Assembly (NCBI RefSeq): GCF_016904885.1
Contig: NZ_JADWYI010000001.1
Coordinates: forward strand, 3,410,001 to 3,474,000
DNA length: 64,000 nucleotides
Direction: 5' to 3'
Origin: Archangium primigenium
GTDB taxonomy: Bacteria; Myxococcota; Myxococcia; Myxococcales; Myxococcaceae
Shown here in pieces: positions 35,800 through 45,548 of the stretch; positions within the stretch are counted from its first letter, which is position 1, and each line of letters begins with the position of its first letter. Made by a program: the position numbers and the translations under genes. The notes below the pieces were generated by a model. That model had not been told where the DNA came from. It made no database searches and was given only the letters and a program-made list of their open reading frames with translations.

Positions 35800-37971
35800 A
35801 TGAAGAAGGCCCTCCTGTTGCTGTCCCTCGCGAGTGCCCCGGTCCTGGCCGGGGAAGGGAAGTGGACCCCCCAGCAGGTCCTCGAGCTCAACCCCACGGA
35901 GCTCAAGAAACAGGGGCTGCAGGTGCCGCCCCAGCGGCTGTGGGATCCCAAGCGGGGCACGGGCCTGCTCGCGGGCACGGTGAACGTGGGCGGGTGCTCG
36001 GGCGCCTTCATCTCTGGCACGGGCCTGGTCATCACCAACCACCACTGCGCCTTCCCCATCATCCAGGAGCACAGCACCCCCGAGCGCGACCTCATCACCC
36101 AGGGCTTCCTGGCGACGAGCCGCGCCGAGGAGCTGCCGGGCAAGGGCGCGCGCATCCAGGTGCCCCGGGCCTTCACGGACGTGACGGCGCGGATGCTGGC
36201 CGCCGTGCCCTCCGGGGCGGATGATCTCGCGCGCTTCCAGGCGCTCGAGCGCGAGGAGAAGACGCTCATCGCCGAGTGCGAGAAGCGTCCCGCCACGCGC
36301 TGCATCCTGGCGCGCTTCGAGGGCGGCCTGCGCTACACGCTCATCGACTCGGTGGAGCTGACCGACTCGCGGCTCGTGTACGCGCCCCCGCGCGGCGTGG
36401 GCGAGTACGGCGGGGAGACGGACAACTGGACGTGGCCCCGCCACACCGGGGACTTCGCCATCCTGCGCGCCTACACGGCGCCGGACGGCTCGGCCGCCGC
36501 GTTCAACCCCCAGAACGTGCCCTACAAGGCCGAGTTCTTCTTCCCCCTGGCCACCGAGGGCGTCAAGCCGGACGACTTCGTGATGGTGCTCGGCTACCCC
36601 GGCATCACCTACCGGGCCCTGCTCGCCGACGAGATGGCCGAGCGGCTCACGCGCGTCTACCCGCGCCTCATCGACCTGTACGGCGAGGTCATCCGCATCC
36701 TGGAGGAGGAGGGCGCCCAGGATCCCGCCGGGAAGATCCTCCTGGCCTCCAACCTCAAGAGCCTGCACAACCGCTACAAGAACGCGGGCGGGCAGATCGC
36801 CGGCATCACCCGCGGCCACCTCGTGGACAAGCAGCGCGCCACCGAGGAGGCCGTGGTGGCCTGGGCCCGCACGCGGCCCGCCTTCGCCGGGGCGCTTAAG
36901 GCCCGCGAGGAATTGCTGTCCCAGGGCGAGCAGCGCGCCCGGACGTTCGAGCGCGAGCAGCTGCTCGACGCGATGGGCCTGGTCTCCAAGGGCACGGCCG
37001 TGTCCACGCGCCTGACGCGCTCGGCGGTGGAGCGGGCCAAGCCGGACCTCGAGCGTCAGCCGGAGTTCATGGAGCGCGAGCTGCCCCGGCAGCGCGACTG
37101 GCTGGAGCGCGAGCAGAAGAACTTCTTCGCCCCGGCGGACAAGCGCGTGCTGCTCATGCTCGTGCGGCGGGCCCAGGCGCTCGGGCCCGACTCGCGCATC
37201 GCGGCGATCGACCGCGCCTTCGGCCCCACGTTCTCGGAGAAGGAGACGGCCGCCAAGGTGGAGGCCCTGTACGCGGGCTCGAAGGTGTTCGACCTGACCG
37301 AGCGCATGAAGATGGTTGGCGAGACGGAGGCGCAGCTGCGCGCCCGGAAGGATCCCCTGCTGGACCTGGGCTTCGACCTGTCCGTGGAGCTCACGGCGCT
37401 GCGCACGGAGCGCGAGCGGCAGCAGGGCGCGGGCTCGCGGCTGCGGCCCGAGTGGCGCCGGGCCTTCCTCGCGCACGCGGGCAAGCCCGTGGCGCCGGAC
37501 GCCAACGGCTCGCTGCGGGTGTCCTTCGCCAAGGTGAAGGGCTACGCCCCGCGCGACGGCGTCCTCTACACGCCGCAGACGACGCTCGCGGGCCTGGTGG
37601 AGAAGAACACGGGCAAGGTGCCCTTCGACGTGCCGGAGAAGGTGCTCCGCGCGGCCGAGGCCCGGCGCCACGGCCCCTGGAAGGACGCGCGGCTCGGGGA
37701 CGTGCCGGTGGACTTCCTGTCCGACGCGGACACCACGGGCGGCAACTCGGGCAGCCCCACGGTCAACGGCAAGGGCCAGCTCGTGGGCGTCAACTTCGAC
37801 CGCGTCTGGGAGAACGTGGCCAACGACTTCGGCTACAACCCGGACGTGGCGCGCAACGTGAGCGTGGACGTGCGCTACGTGCTGTGGCTGTTGGATCAGG
37901 TCGAGGACGCGGATGCCCTCCTGCGCGAGCTGGGCGTGCGCAAGGGGCCCGCGGCCCAGGAGCGGCGCTGA
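35800..37971 (+). CDS. S46 family dipeptidyl-peptidase
   Basis: The 723-residue protein starts with a signal peptide (MKKALLLLSLASAPVLA) and has the trypsin-like triad of DPP7/DPP11 enzymes. These are His in TNHHC, Asp in WPRHTGD and S650 in GGNSGSP. Between the two lobes lies the long helical domain of the family (about residues 280-560). S46 enzymes cut dipeptides from the N-termini of oligopeptides in the periplasm, consistent with a predatory, peptide-feeding life. Residues deciding acidic or hydrophobic preference were not assigned. Confidence 0.94.
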   Translation: MKKALLLLSLASAPVLAGEGKWTPQQVLELNPTELKKQGLQVPPQRLWDPKRGTGLLAGTVNVGGCSGAFISGTGLVITNHHCAFPIIQEHSTPERDLITQGFLATSRAEELPGKGARIQVPRAFTDVTARMLAAVPSGADDLARFQALEREEKTLIAECEKRPATRCILARFEGGLRYTLIDSVELTDSRLVYAPPRGVGEYGGETDNWTWPRHTGDFAILRAYTAPDGSAAAFNPQNVPYKAEFFFPLATEGVKPDDFVMVLGYPGITYRALLADEMAERLTRVYPRLIDLYGEVIRILEEEGAQDPAGKILLASNLKSLHNRYKNAGGQIAGITRGHLVDKQRATEEAVVAWARTRPAFAGALKAREELLSQGEQRARTFEREQLLDAMGLVSKGTAVSTRLTRSAVERAKPDLERQPEFMERELPRQRDWLEREQKNFFAPADKRVLLMLVRRAQALGPDSRIAAIDRAFGPTFSEKETAAKVEALYAGSKVFDLTERMKMVGETEAQLRARKDPLLDLGFDLSVELTALRTERERQQGAGSRLRPEWRRAFLAHAGKPVAPDANGSLRVSFAKVKGYAPRDGVLYTPQTTLAGLVEKNTGKVPFDVPEKVLRAAEARRHGPWKDARLGDVPVDFLSDADTTGGNSGSPTVNGKGQLVGVNFDRVWENVANDFGYNPDVARNVSVDVRYVLWLLDQVEDADALLRELGVRKGPAAQERR

Positions 37972-37972
37972 C

Positions 37973-38638
37973 ATGACGGACGGTCCCGACAGCGCGCTGC
38001 CCCCCCGGCCCGTCTTCCAGCCCGGGGAGAAGGTCTGCGGCAACTGCAAGCTGTGGGCGGCGCACTCGGTGGATCACCGGGGCTGGGTGGGCGTCTGCCG
38101 GCTGCAGGCCGAGCGCGGCCTGTTCCCGCCCTCGGCGCCCCTGTGCAACAAGTTCACGCCCCGGGGCGTGGCCACCGCCACCGTCGGAGTTCCCGTCCGG
38201 CGCGAGCGGGCGGTGCGCACCGTGGCGCCGGTGGTACGCCGGCGGGAGCACTCGCCGGACGAGTTGGTGGACCTGGAAGGCCTGGAGCTGAACATGACGC
38301 GCGCGGAACTGATGGAACTCATCCGGGAGGCGGTGGGCGAGGGTGGAGATGCCCCGCTCGCCCAGAAGTGGGAGGGTGGCACGCTCCGGCTCGTGCCCGG
38401 CAAGGCGGAGGTGCAGAGCCGCGACATCCCCCTGGACACCTTCTTCCACAAGATCGTCATGGTGCGCGACCGGCTCCGGGTGATGGAGCAGAAGCTCAAT
38501 GCCCACCCGAAGCTGTCGGACGCCGAGAAGGTGGAGATGCAGGCGCAGATCACCCGCATCTACGGCTCGCTCACGAGCTTCAACCTGCTCTTCCGCGACA
38601 AGGACGATCAGTTCATCGGCGCGAAGTCCGACGACTGA
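37973..38638 (+). CDS. Hypothetical Cys-rich protein
   Basis: The 221-residue protein is not recognised. ATG 37973 lies one base after the peptidase stop with AGGAG upstream, so translation is coupled. The first 60 residues carry four Cys (CGNCKLW, GVCRLQ, LCNKF) that could hold zinc. The C-terminal 80 residues are helical (FFHKIVMVRDRLRVMEQKLN...DAEKVEMQAQITRIYGSL) and may form a coiled coil. Its stop and that of the convergent sigma factor are separated by only four bases. Confidence 0.8.
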   Translation: MTDGPDSALPPRPVFQPGEKVCGNCKLWAAHSVDHRGWVGVCRLQAERGLFPPSAPLCNKFTPRGVATATVGVPVRRERAVRTVAPVVRRREHSPDELVDLEGLELNMTRAELMELIREAVGEGGDAPLAQKWEGGTLRLVPGKAEVQSRDIPLDTFFHKIVMVRDRLRVMEQKLNAHPKLSDAEKVEMQAQITRIYGSLTSFNLLFRDKDDQFIGAKSDD

Positions 38639-38642
38639 GGGC

Positions 38643-39152
38643 TCAGCGCCTCCAGCCGCGCGCCTCCAGCTCCTCCTGGGCGCGCTGGCGGCCCCGGTGC
38701 AGGGCGCTCTTCACCGTGCCCTCGGGGATGCGCAGCAGGGTGGCGATCTCCGGGTAGCTGTAGCCGCGCATCTCCCGCAGCCACAGCACCTGGCGCTGCT
38801 GCTCGCTCACCTGGCCCAGCGCCTGTTCGAACTGCCGCTGCATCTCGGCGCCCACCGCCTGACCCTCGGGCGAGGCGGACTCCTCGGGCTCGTGGTGCAG
38901 CCGCTCGCGCCGCCGCCGGGCGCGCAGCCAGTTGATGCTGCTGTTGACCATGACCCGGTGCAGCCAGGTGCCCGAGGACGCCCGGCCATCCAGGCCCTGG
39001 GGGCGCAGCGCCAGGCGGGTGAACACGTCCTGCACCACGTCCTCGGCGTCATCCGCGTCCCCCACGATGCGGCGGGCGATTCGCAGGGCACGGGTACGAT
39101 ACTGACGGTACAGCTCGGTGAATGCGGGGAAAGGGAGGACCGCGACATCCAT
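38643..39152 (-). CDS. ECF-type RNA polymerase sigma factor
   Basis: The 169-residue protein has region 2 (YRTRALRIARRIVGDADDAEDVVQDVFTRLA) and region 4 with a helix-turn-helix (GYSYPEIATLLRIPEGTVKSALHRGRQ). There is no anti-sigma gene beside it, so control cannot be assigned. The start ATG 39152 gives the usual length. Confidence 0.93.
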   Translation of the reverse strand: MDVAVLPFPAFTELYRQYRTRALRIARRIVGDADDAEDVVQDVFTRLALRPQGLDGRASSGTWLHRVMVNSSINWLRARRRRERLHHEPEESASPEGQAVGAEMQRQFEQALGQVSEQQRQVLWLREMRGYSYPEIATLLRIPEGTVKSALHRGRQRAQEELEARGWRR

Positions 39153-39232
39153 GGTGTTGCCTCCTCGGCCCCCTTATCGGGGTGCCTGAAAGAGGAAACG
39201 CATCGGCCGCGGGAAGGATCTAATCGCCTTTT

Positions 39233-39264
39233 CCGGGACAGGCGGGGTTGATCGCCTGCCCCGG
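39233..39264. terminator. Strong hairpin between EBP and sigma factor genes
   Basis: CCGGG-A-CAGGCG pairs with CGCCTG-C-CCCGG around an eight-base loop, 11 pairs with one mismatch. It lies 14 bases past the stop of the leftward sigma-54 activator. Four A rather than T follow on that strand, so it is not a textbook intrinsic terminator. Confidence 0.4.
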
Positions 39265-39277
39265 GATGTCGGTGAAG

Positions 39278-40918
39278 CTACGCTTCCGGCTCCTCTTCCT
39301 GCTCCTGGCGCGTGAGCCCCCACTCCTTGAGGCGCTTGAAGAGGGTGGAGCGGGCCACGCCCAGCTCGCGGGCCACGCGCTCGCGGTTGTTGTTGTAGCG
39401 GCGCAGCGCCGCCTCGACGATCTGCCGCTCCAGTTTGAGCAGCATCTGCTCGAGCGTCATGCCCGGAGGCAGCTCGGGCACGGCCACGCCCGTCTCGCGG
39501 TTCACCTCCTGGTCGAAGGTGATGTCGGCGGGCTCGATGCTCGGGCCCTTGCGCAGGAGCAGCGCGCGGTGCACCACGTTGCGCAGCTCGCGGATGTTGC
39601 CCGGCCACACGTGCTGCTGCAGCCGCTCCACGGCGGTCGGGCTCAGGCGCACCGTCTGGCCCCGCGGCGTGTACAGGCGCAGGAAGTTCTCGGCCAGCGC
39701 GAGGATGTCACCCTTGCGGCTGCGCAGCGGCGGCAGGTGCAGGGGCACCACGCACAGCCGGTAGTACAGGTCCTCACGGAAGCGCCCCTCGCGCGAGGCC
39801 GAGAGCAGATCCCGGTTCGTGGCGGCCACCACCCGCACATCCACGTGCACGGGGCGGCTGGCGCCCACGCGCTTGATCTCCCCGCTCTCCAGGGCCCGCA
39901 GCAGCTTGGCCTGCAGGTCCACCGGCAGCTCGCCGATCTCGTCGAGGAACAACGTCCCGCCGTCCGCCTCCTCGAAGGCGCCCTTGCGCGCGTTGGTGGC
40001 GCCGGTGAACGAGCCCTTCTCGTGGCCGAACAGCTCGCTCTCGATGAGCTCCTTGGAGATGGCGGCGCAGTTGACGGGGATGAAGGGCTTGTCGACGCGC
40101 TGCGAGCACTCGTGCAGCGCGCGGGCCACCAGCTCCTTGCCGGTGCCCGACTCGCCGAGGATGGCCACCGCGGCGGTGGAGGGCGCCACGCGCTGGATGA
40201 GGTCCACGAGCTGGCGCATGGACGCGTCCGAGCCGATGAGCCCGTGGAAGGACTGCTCGCGGCGCGTGGCCGACACCGGCTCGAGGATGAGGTCCGTCTC
40301 GCCCACGCGCAGCGTCGTGGGCAGCCCCACCTGCACCTCGAAGACGCGCACCGGGCCGAGCCACGTGCCGTTGGTGGAGTGGGTGTCCACCACCTGGAAG
40401 GTGCCCTCGCGCCGGACCACCTTCAGGTGGCGGCCGGAGATGAAGGGGTCCTGCACCACCAGGTCACACGTGGGATCCTTGCCCACGGTGAAGCTGTCGG
40501 ACTGCAGCTTGTGCACGGCCTCCTGGGCACCCTGGCGCACGCGGACCTGGGCTGGCTGCCAGCGCGTGGCCGTGTCCCGGGGCTGGGCCTCGGTGCGCGA
40601 GCCGACCTCCGTGGGGCCCTCGCCCTGACCGCCGCCCTGCAGCCGGAACACGGCGCTCCACTGCCCGAGCGCCAGGTCCGCGCCGTCCGCGAGCACCCCG
40701 CGCGTCATGGGACTGCCCGCCACGAACGTGCCCTTGCCGGACAGATCCTCCAGCGTGCACTGCGCGCCGTCGAAGGCGAGCGCCACCTGTCTCCGGCTCA
40801 CCTCGGGATCGGGAATGACGACATCGCTCTTGTCGCCCCGGCCGAGCACCATGCGCTCGCGCCCCATTCCAACCCTGAGAACCTCCTCGCCCCGACGAAA
40901 GAACACCAGCTCTGGCAC
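39278..40918 (-). CDS. Sigma-54 activator with two N-terminal FHA domains
   Basis: The 546-residue protein has two FHA phosphothreonine-binding domains. The first, about 10-95, shows GRGD...VSRRQ; the second, about 135-225, shows [10 protein letters not shown]...SGRHL and STNGT. A AAA+ domain follows with Walker A GESGTGKE, the sigma-54 loop and Walker [12 protein letters not shown], then a C-terminal Fis-type helix-turn-helix. The sigma-54 contact loop reads GSFTGA rather than GAFTGA. FHA-fused activators are a myxobacterial speciality and answer to Ser/Thr kinase phosphorylation. It follows gspN by 139 bases. Start is GTG 40918 with GGAGG just upstream. Confidence 0.93.
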   Translation of the reverse strand: MPELVFFRRGEEVLRVGMGRERMVLGRGDKSDVVIPDPEVSRRQVALAFDGAQCTLEDLSGKGTFVAGSPMTRGVLADGADLALGQWSAVFRLQGGGQGEGPTEVGSRTEAQPRDTATRWQPAQVRVRQGAQEAVHKLQSDSFTVGKDPTCDLVVQDPFISGRHLKVVRREGTFQVVDTHSTNGTWLGPVRVFEVQVGLPTTLRVGETDLILEPVSATRREQSFHGLIGSDASMRQLVDLIQRVAPSTAAVAILGESGTGKELVARALHECSQRVDKPFIPVNCAAISKELIESELFGHEKGSFTGATNARKGAFEEADGGTLFLDEIGELPVDLQAKLLRALESGEIKRVGASRPVHVDVRVVAATNRDLLSASREGRFREDLYYRLCVVPLHLPPLRSRKGDILALAENFLRLYTPRGQTVRLSPTAVERLQQHVWPGNIRELRNVVHRALLLRKGPSIEPADITFDQEVNRETGVAVPELPPGMTLEQMLLKLERQIVEAALRRYNNNRERVARELGVARSTLFKRLKEWGLTRQEQEEEPEA

Positions 40919-41012
40919 CGAGCCCTCCCCATGTGAAGTCGCGGGCCCCTCCTAACCCGTGGAGAAGCCGTCTCGCAACAACCATAGGTGATTTTCGGGG
41001 TAGGGCCGGGAA

Positions 41013-41033
41013 GGCTGACCTCTCACGTCAGCC
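41013..41033. terminator. Hairpin after gspN
   Basis: GGCTGAC and GTCAGCC form a perfect 7-bp stem with a seven-base loop, 24 bases after the last gene of the secretion operon. No T-run follows. Confidence 0.4.
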
Positions 41034-41057
41034 CCGGGGCGCGGCGGCCCGCGCGGC

Positions 41058-42044
41058 TCAGCGCATCTGGCCGCGGGGCGGCCCGAACGTGGGCCGGTTG
41101 AAGAAGCCCGACAGGTGCGCCACGCGGAACTTCGGATCCGCCTTGTCCGTGGGCAGCATGGTCAGGCCCGCGCCGAGCAGACCCAGCCGCTTGGTGAAGT
41201 CCGGCTCGGCGTTGAGCTTGAAGCTCATGTCCGGCTGGCTCACGTCCAGGCGCTGACCCAGCTTCACCGTGCCCGAGCCCTGGATCTCCAGGTCCTCGCT
41301 CTTGCTCTGCATCGTCTCGATGGTGCCCAGGCCCTTGTCGATCTTGATGCGCGTGTCCAGGTCGCCCAGGGCGATCTTCGGCAGGTCCATGGGGGTGGGC
41401 TGGCCGTACATGGGCACGGTGACGTTGCCGCCCTGGATGATGAGGCCCCGGGTGTCCAGCGAGAGCTGACCATTGGCCAGGCTCAGGTCGGGCTGGCCGC
41501 GCGTCTTGGGCAGGACGAGATCGAGCGAGCCGTTGAGCTTGCCCACCAGGTCCATGCCGCTGAAGCCCTTGAGGTTGCCACCCGAGGCATCCAGGTTGGA
41601 CAGCGCCACCGCGACCTTCACGTCGCCCAGGCCGCCCACGTGGCCGCTGATGCTGCCGCCCATGAGCCTCGCGTGGAAGGCCACGCCCGGGGGCAGCAGC
41701 GCGGGCCGCACCGCCACCGAGTCGATCGTCAGGGGCTCTCCCAGCTCCTCGGGGCCGGGCATCATCTTCGCGTTGCTCGCCAGCAGGCTGTGCAACTCGG
41801 GCGTCATCCCGTTGGGCACCTTGCTCAGGCGCACCTGGGTGGCGGTGAGCCCCCGGAGCCCCGGCCGCAGCGAGCCGACGCGCAGCGCGTAGCCCGCGTC
41901 CGCCGCGGCGTCCACGGCGCGCACGCGCAGCGTGTCGTACGGGAAGGTGAGGAAGAGGCACAGCACGAAGGCCAGGAGCGAGAACACCCCATAGCCCAGG
42001 ACAAGCTTCCAGCGAGCGATCCGGTTCTCGGTAGCCATGGTCAT
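41058..42044 (-). CDS. gspN: Type II secretion protein GspN
   Basis: The 328-residue protein has one N-terminal membrane helix (LGYGVFSLLAFVLCLFLTFPYDTL), then a periplasmic beta-rich domain of the AsmA/GspN type with repeated layer segments (GSISGHVGGLGDVKVAVALSN; GNVTVPMYG). GspN is an accessory inner-membrane component found in deltaproteobacterial-type operons. The start overlaps the gspM stop as ATGA, confirming its place at the end of the operon. Confidence 0.88.
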   Translation of the reverse strand: MTMATENRIARWKLVLGYGVFSLLAFVLCLFLTFPYDTLRVRAVDAAADAGYALRVGSLRPGLRGLTATQVRLSKVPNGMTPELHSLLASNAKMMPGPEELGEPLTIDSVAVRPALLPPGVAFHARLMGGSISGHVGGLGDVKVAVALSNLDASGGNLKGFSGMDLVGKLNGSLDLVLPKTRGQPDLSLANGQLSLDTRGLIIQGGNVTVPMYGQPTPMDLPKIALGDLDTRIKIDKGLGTIETMQSKSEDLEIQGSGTVKLGQRLDVSQPDMSFKLNAEPDFTKRLGLLGAGLTMLPTDKADPKFRVAHLSGFFNRPTFGPPRGQMR

Positions 42045-42601
42045 TGCGGCTTCATCTTGTAGGTGGCGACGGTCGTCCAGGCCGTCAGGGTGTCCGTGGA
42101 GGCGTGGGGCTCCAGGCGCAGGCTCTTCACCTTCACCACGCCCGGCCCTCGCTCCACCGACGCCAGGAAGTCATGCAGCTTGCGCAGGTCCACGTCGGTG
42201 AAGGTCAGCTCCACCGAGCTCTCCACGATCTGCCCGTCGCCCAGGTTCACGTCGTTCTTGGGCGTCATGTTGGGCACGCTCAGCCCGGCGAGCGTGGCCT
42301 TCTCCTCCACGTAGCTGATGAGGCGCACGTTGCTGCCCGTCAGCTGCTGCTCCACGCCCTGGCGCTCCTGGGCGGCCTCGCGGTAGCTCGCCGCGAGCAC
42401 CTGCACCTGGCGCAGCTTGTCCAGCTTCTGGTCCGTGCGCTTGCGGTAGCCGCTGGCCGTGGTGGAGAAGGACATGAGGATGACGAAGAGCACGAAGGCC
42501 GCCACCGCGCCGGACGTGGCCAGCACCATGCTGCGCTCGCGGCTGGTGAGCCGGTCGAACCAGGCCTTCGCGTCGTTGAGCATTTCCCGCAGCTTGTCCA
42601 T
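42041..42601 (-). CDS. gspM: Type II secretion protein GspM
   Basis: The 186-residue protein has a cytoplasmic N-terminus, one membrane helix (MVLATSGAVAAFVLFVILMSF), a coiled-coil stretch (KLDKLRQVQVLAASYREAAQERQ), and a periplasmic ferredoxin-like domain. GspM partners GspL in the inner-membrane platform. It is separated from gspL by three bases and overlaps gspN. Confidence 0.88.
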   Translation of the reverse strand: MDKLREMLNDAKAWFDRLTSRERSMVLATSGAVAAFVLFVILMSFSTTASGYRKRTDQKLDKLRQVQVLAASYREAAQERQGVEQQLTGSNVRLISYVEEKATLAGLSVPNMTPKNDVNLGDGQIVESSVELTFTDVDLRKLHDFLASVERGPGVVKVKSLRLEPHASTDTLTAWTTVATYKMKPQ

Positions 42602-42604
42602 CGC

Positions 42605-44188
42605 CTAGCCCTCCCTCGCCAGCTGGGTCTGCCCCTCGCACTGCACCTGGATGTCCAGGCGGAAGGACACCTTGTTGCCCTCGCGGGTCTTCTCCACCTT
42701 GCCCTCCTTCACTTCCTTGAAGCAGCGGTGGCCCCGGATGGCCGAGGCGATGGTGTCGATCTGCTTGGAGCTGTCCGTCACGCCGCGCACGCTGATGCGC
42801 TCCAGGTCGATGTCGATGCGGTCGAACGTCACCGGCACGTCCGCGGGCACCCGCTGCGTCAGCTCCGCCAGCAGGTTGACGGCGGACAGCTTCGGCAGCG
42901 CCGCGGTGGGGCTCTCCACGCCCTTGAGCCGGTTGAGCGCCAGGTCGTAGTTCTTCTCGCAGCTGCCGAGGATGCGCTGGGTCACGTCGCACAGCACGCG
43001 GTCCACCTGGGCCTCACGGCGCGCGAGCACGGAGTTGCGCACCACGCCGCTGGCGATGAGCAGGAGCAGCAGCGTGGCGGCGAACGAGGCGAGGAGCCCC
43101 ACCTTGTCCTTGAGGTAGTCGTAGTCGCCCTTGAAGGCGAACTCGCCCCGGCGCAGGTTGAAGCGCGGCGCCTTGGCGCCCGACGCCTGGCCTCGCAGCG
43201 CCAGCGAGTAGGCCTGCTGGGCCACCGGATGCTCCGCCTCGGGCAGGTTCACCGAGGCCCCGAGCGGCAGCGACAGCACGCGCGTGGGCAGGCCCAGGTC
43301 CCGGCTCAGCTGCTCGGCGAGGCCCGGCATGCGGGCCGTTCCGCCACACAGCAATACGCTCGTCACCGGCCGGCGCGAGCGCGCGGTGAAGGCCTTGAAG
43401 GACGGCCGCAGCTCGCGCAGCACCGGCTGCAGGCCGCGCACGAACGCCGTCGCGGCGCGCTCCCCCTCGGGGCCCTGCGCCTGGGCGGCGCTCGCCAGCG
43501 CGCCGTGCGACTCCTTCCAGTGGTGGGCCTCGGGCAGGGGCGTCTGGAACTCGGTGGCCAGCGCGCGGCTGAGGTTCGCGCCGCCGCCGGAGAAGGTGCG
43601 CGCGAACTCCACGCCCATGCCGGGCCGGCCAATGGCCAGCGTCGTGCGCTCGTGGCCGATGTCCACGATGGCCACCGACTCGTCGGACTCCGGCTGCTGC
43701 AAGAGCAGGTTCTGGTAGGTGATGCCCGGGTGGGTCACCACGCGCGGGTCCACGCCCAGCTCGTTGAGCAGCGCCATGAGCGTGGCGAGCTCCTGGCGGC
43801 GCACCACGCCCACCAGCAGCTCGCTGCCCTTGTCCTTCACCTGCGAGGCGACCTGGTAGTCGAAGACGGCCTCTTCCAGGTCGAACGGCAGCTGGCTGCC
43901 CACCTCGAAGGCGATGGTGGCGTCGATGCGCTTGGGGTCCGAGAAGGGCAGGGCGAGCTGGTGCGTCACCAGGGACGGGCCGGGCAGCGCCACCACCACG
44001 TGGTCGGGGTTGGCCAGCTCGGGGCGTGCCAGCAGCTCGCGCAGGGCGTTGCGCAGCGTCTCCTGCCGCTCGCCCTCCGCGCGGCGCACCTCGCCCCAGG
44101 CCTTCACGGCCGAGGCGCGGGCATTCGTGTCGATCAGCAGCCCCTTCACCGAGTGGCTGCCCAGGTCCAGACCGAGAATCCGGGCCAT
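42605..44188 (-). CDS. gspL: Type II secretion protein GspL (PilM/actin-like)
   Basis: The 527-residue protein has an actin-like cytoplasmic domain. It shows phosphate 1 LGLDLGSHSVKG, VAIVDIGHERTTLAIG and LLCGGTARMPGLAEQL, in the PilM manner. A membrane helix follows (VGLLASFAATLLLLLIASGVV), then a periplasmic domain. In the machine it links the GspE ATPase to the membrane platform. It is longer than the enterobacterial protein because the PilM-like part is complete. Confidence 0.9.
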   Translation of the reverse strand: MARILGLDLGSHSVKGLLIDTNARASAVKAWGEVRRAEGERQETLRNALRELLARPELANPDHVVVALPGPSLVTHQLALPFSDPKRIDATIAFEVGSQLPFDLEEAVFDYQVASQVKDKGSELLVGVVRRQELATLMALLNELGVDPRVVTHPGITYQNLLLQQPESDESVAIVDIGHERTTLAIGRPGMGVEFARTFSGGGANLSRALATEFQTPLPEAHHWKESHGALASAAQAQGPEGERAATAFVRGLQPVLRELRPSFKAFTARSRRPVTSVLLCGGTARMPGLAEQLSRDLGLPTRVLSLPLGASVNLPEAEHPVAQQAYSLALRGQASGAKAPRFNLRRGEFAFKGDYDYLKDKVGLLASFAATLLLLLIASGVVRNSVLARREAQVDRVLCDVTQRILGSCEKNYDLALNRLKGVESPTAALPKLSAVNLLAELTQRVPADVPVTFDRIDIDLERISVRGVTDSSKQIDTIASAIRGHRCFKEVKEGKVEKTREGNKVSFRLDIQVQCEGQTQLAREG

Positions 44189-44190
44189 CG

Positions 44191-45546
44191 TTATTCCTCT
44201 CTCCAGTACACGAGCTTTCCCAGCCCGTCGTCCAGGCGGATGACGGCGGTGAGGGTCTTCTGGACCGACCCCGCCTCTCCCACGGACTTGATGGTGAATG
44301 TCGTACTCTTGTCGCCGAGGAAGCGGTTGCCCGCCACGTTCGCCCGGATGGCCGGGTTGACGGCGATGCCGGCGGACTCGATGGCAGTCACGAAGTCCGC
44401 CACGCCCATGCCGAAGAAGCTGAAGGCGCGCGCCGCGCGGATGCGGCTGATGAGCTCCTGCACGAAGACCGGGTCCCGCAGGCGGGGATCCGGACGCGCG
44501 GGGTCCGCCGCGGACAGGATGGCCATGTACATCATCAGCGGGTCATCCGTGTTCACGTTGGGCTTGGAGTTCTGGTCCGGGTAGACGGTGAGCCGGTCGC
44601 GGAACGCCGCCATGAAGCGGTCGTTCACCCCGTGCACCCGGTACAGCTCGTCCAGGCTGTCGAAGCGCGCGTTCTTCGGCTCGTAGCGCGGGTCATACCG
44701 GCTGTAGGCCGAGCCCTCGTCGGAGAAGCCATCCACGAACGGGCCCGCCGCGGACACCAGGTCCAGCGCGGAGGCCGTCTTGTTCTCGTCGATCCAGTCC
44801 TTGATGGCGATGAGCACGTCCTGCGGCGTCACGCGGACCTTGTTGGCGTCGTCGCGCGAGAACAGGAACTCGAAGCGCTTGTCGCTCATCATGTCCATGA
44901 GCCGCATGGCGGTGGGCAGCGCGTCGCCCTGGCCCGCGTTGAGCCGCAGGAGGTTGAGCTTCTCCTCCTCGTCGGAGATGGTGGACAGGAAGCAGCCGCT
45001 GAACGAGCCGAAGGAGCGCTTGGGGGAGGCATCGGCGAGCGCCGCCGCCACGTCCTCGTCCTCATGGAGCGCGGAGCCCGCGGGGCCCGCCGTGCCCGGT
45101 GCGTCGTCTCCGCCCTCACCGTCCTCGCCGCCGCCCGGCACCAGACCCCGGAGCATGTGGCAGTCCACGCGCGCCAGCTTCCACAGCTGGATGTTGAGCG
45201 AGGAGGCCGGCTGCTGCTGGCCCGCCGCGCCCGGCGTCGCACCCCCGGCGCCCGCGCCCCCCATCAGCTGGCTGAGCATGCCGCCGATGTTGGGGATGGG
45301 CATCTGGTCGACCTGCTTCTGGAAGCGCAGCAGCAGCCGGGAGAGCGCCACGCCCGAGCGGGCCATGTAGAGCGCCTGCACCTCGTCACGCTGGTTGGTG
45401 GCCAGCTGCAGGTCCACGCGCGTGTTGTAGGCGAACTCCGTGGCCACCACGGTGAGCAGGGTGATGGCCACCACCGCGATGATGAGCGCCACGCCACGCT
45501 GGCGGCGCTGGGACCGGGGCGGGCGCTGGGGAGGGGCGTTCGTCAT
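44191..45546 (-). CDS. gspK: Minor pseudopilin GspK
   Basis: The 451-residue protein begins at ATG 45546 (MTNAPPQ); an open extension to 45705 lies over gspJ and is rejected. After a basic leader comes the prepilin-type site RG/VALIIAVVAITLL, with Ala-Leu and no Glu at position 5, as is normal for GspK, the tip pseudopilin. A Gly/Ala-rich insert (about 120-190) is unusual. GspK caps the I-J-K tip complex. Confidence 0.88.
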   Translation of the reverse strand: MTNAPPQRPPRSQRRQRGVALIIAVVAITLLTVVATEFAYNTRVDLQLATNQRDEVQALYMARSGVALSRLLLRFQKQVDQMPIPNIGGMLSQLMGGAGAGGATPGAAGQQQPASSLNIQLWKLARVDCHMLRGLVPGGGEDGEGGDDAPGTAGPAGSALHEDEDVAAALADASPKRSFGSFSGCFLSTISDEEEKLNLLRLNAGQGDALPTAMRLMDMMSDKRFEFLFSRDDANKVRVTPQDVLIAIKDWIDENKTASALDLVSAAGPFVDGFSDEGSAYSRYDPRYEPKNARFDSLDELYRVHGVNDRFMAAFRDRLTVYPDQNSKPNVNTDDPLMMYMAILSAADPARPDPRLRDPVFVQELISRIRAARAFSFFGMGVADFVTAIESAGIAVNPAIRANVAGNRFLGDKSTTFTIKSVGEAGSVQKTLTAVIRLDDGLGKLVYWREE

Positions 45547-45548
45547 CG

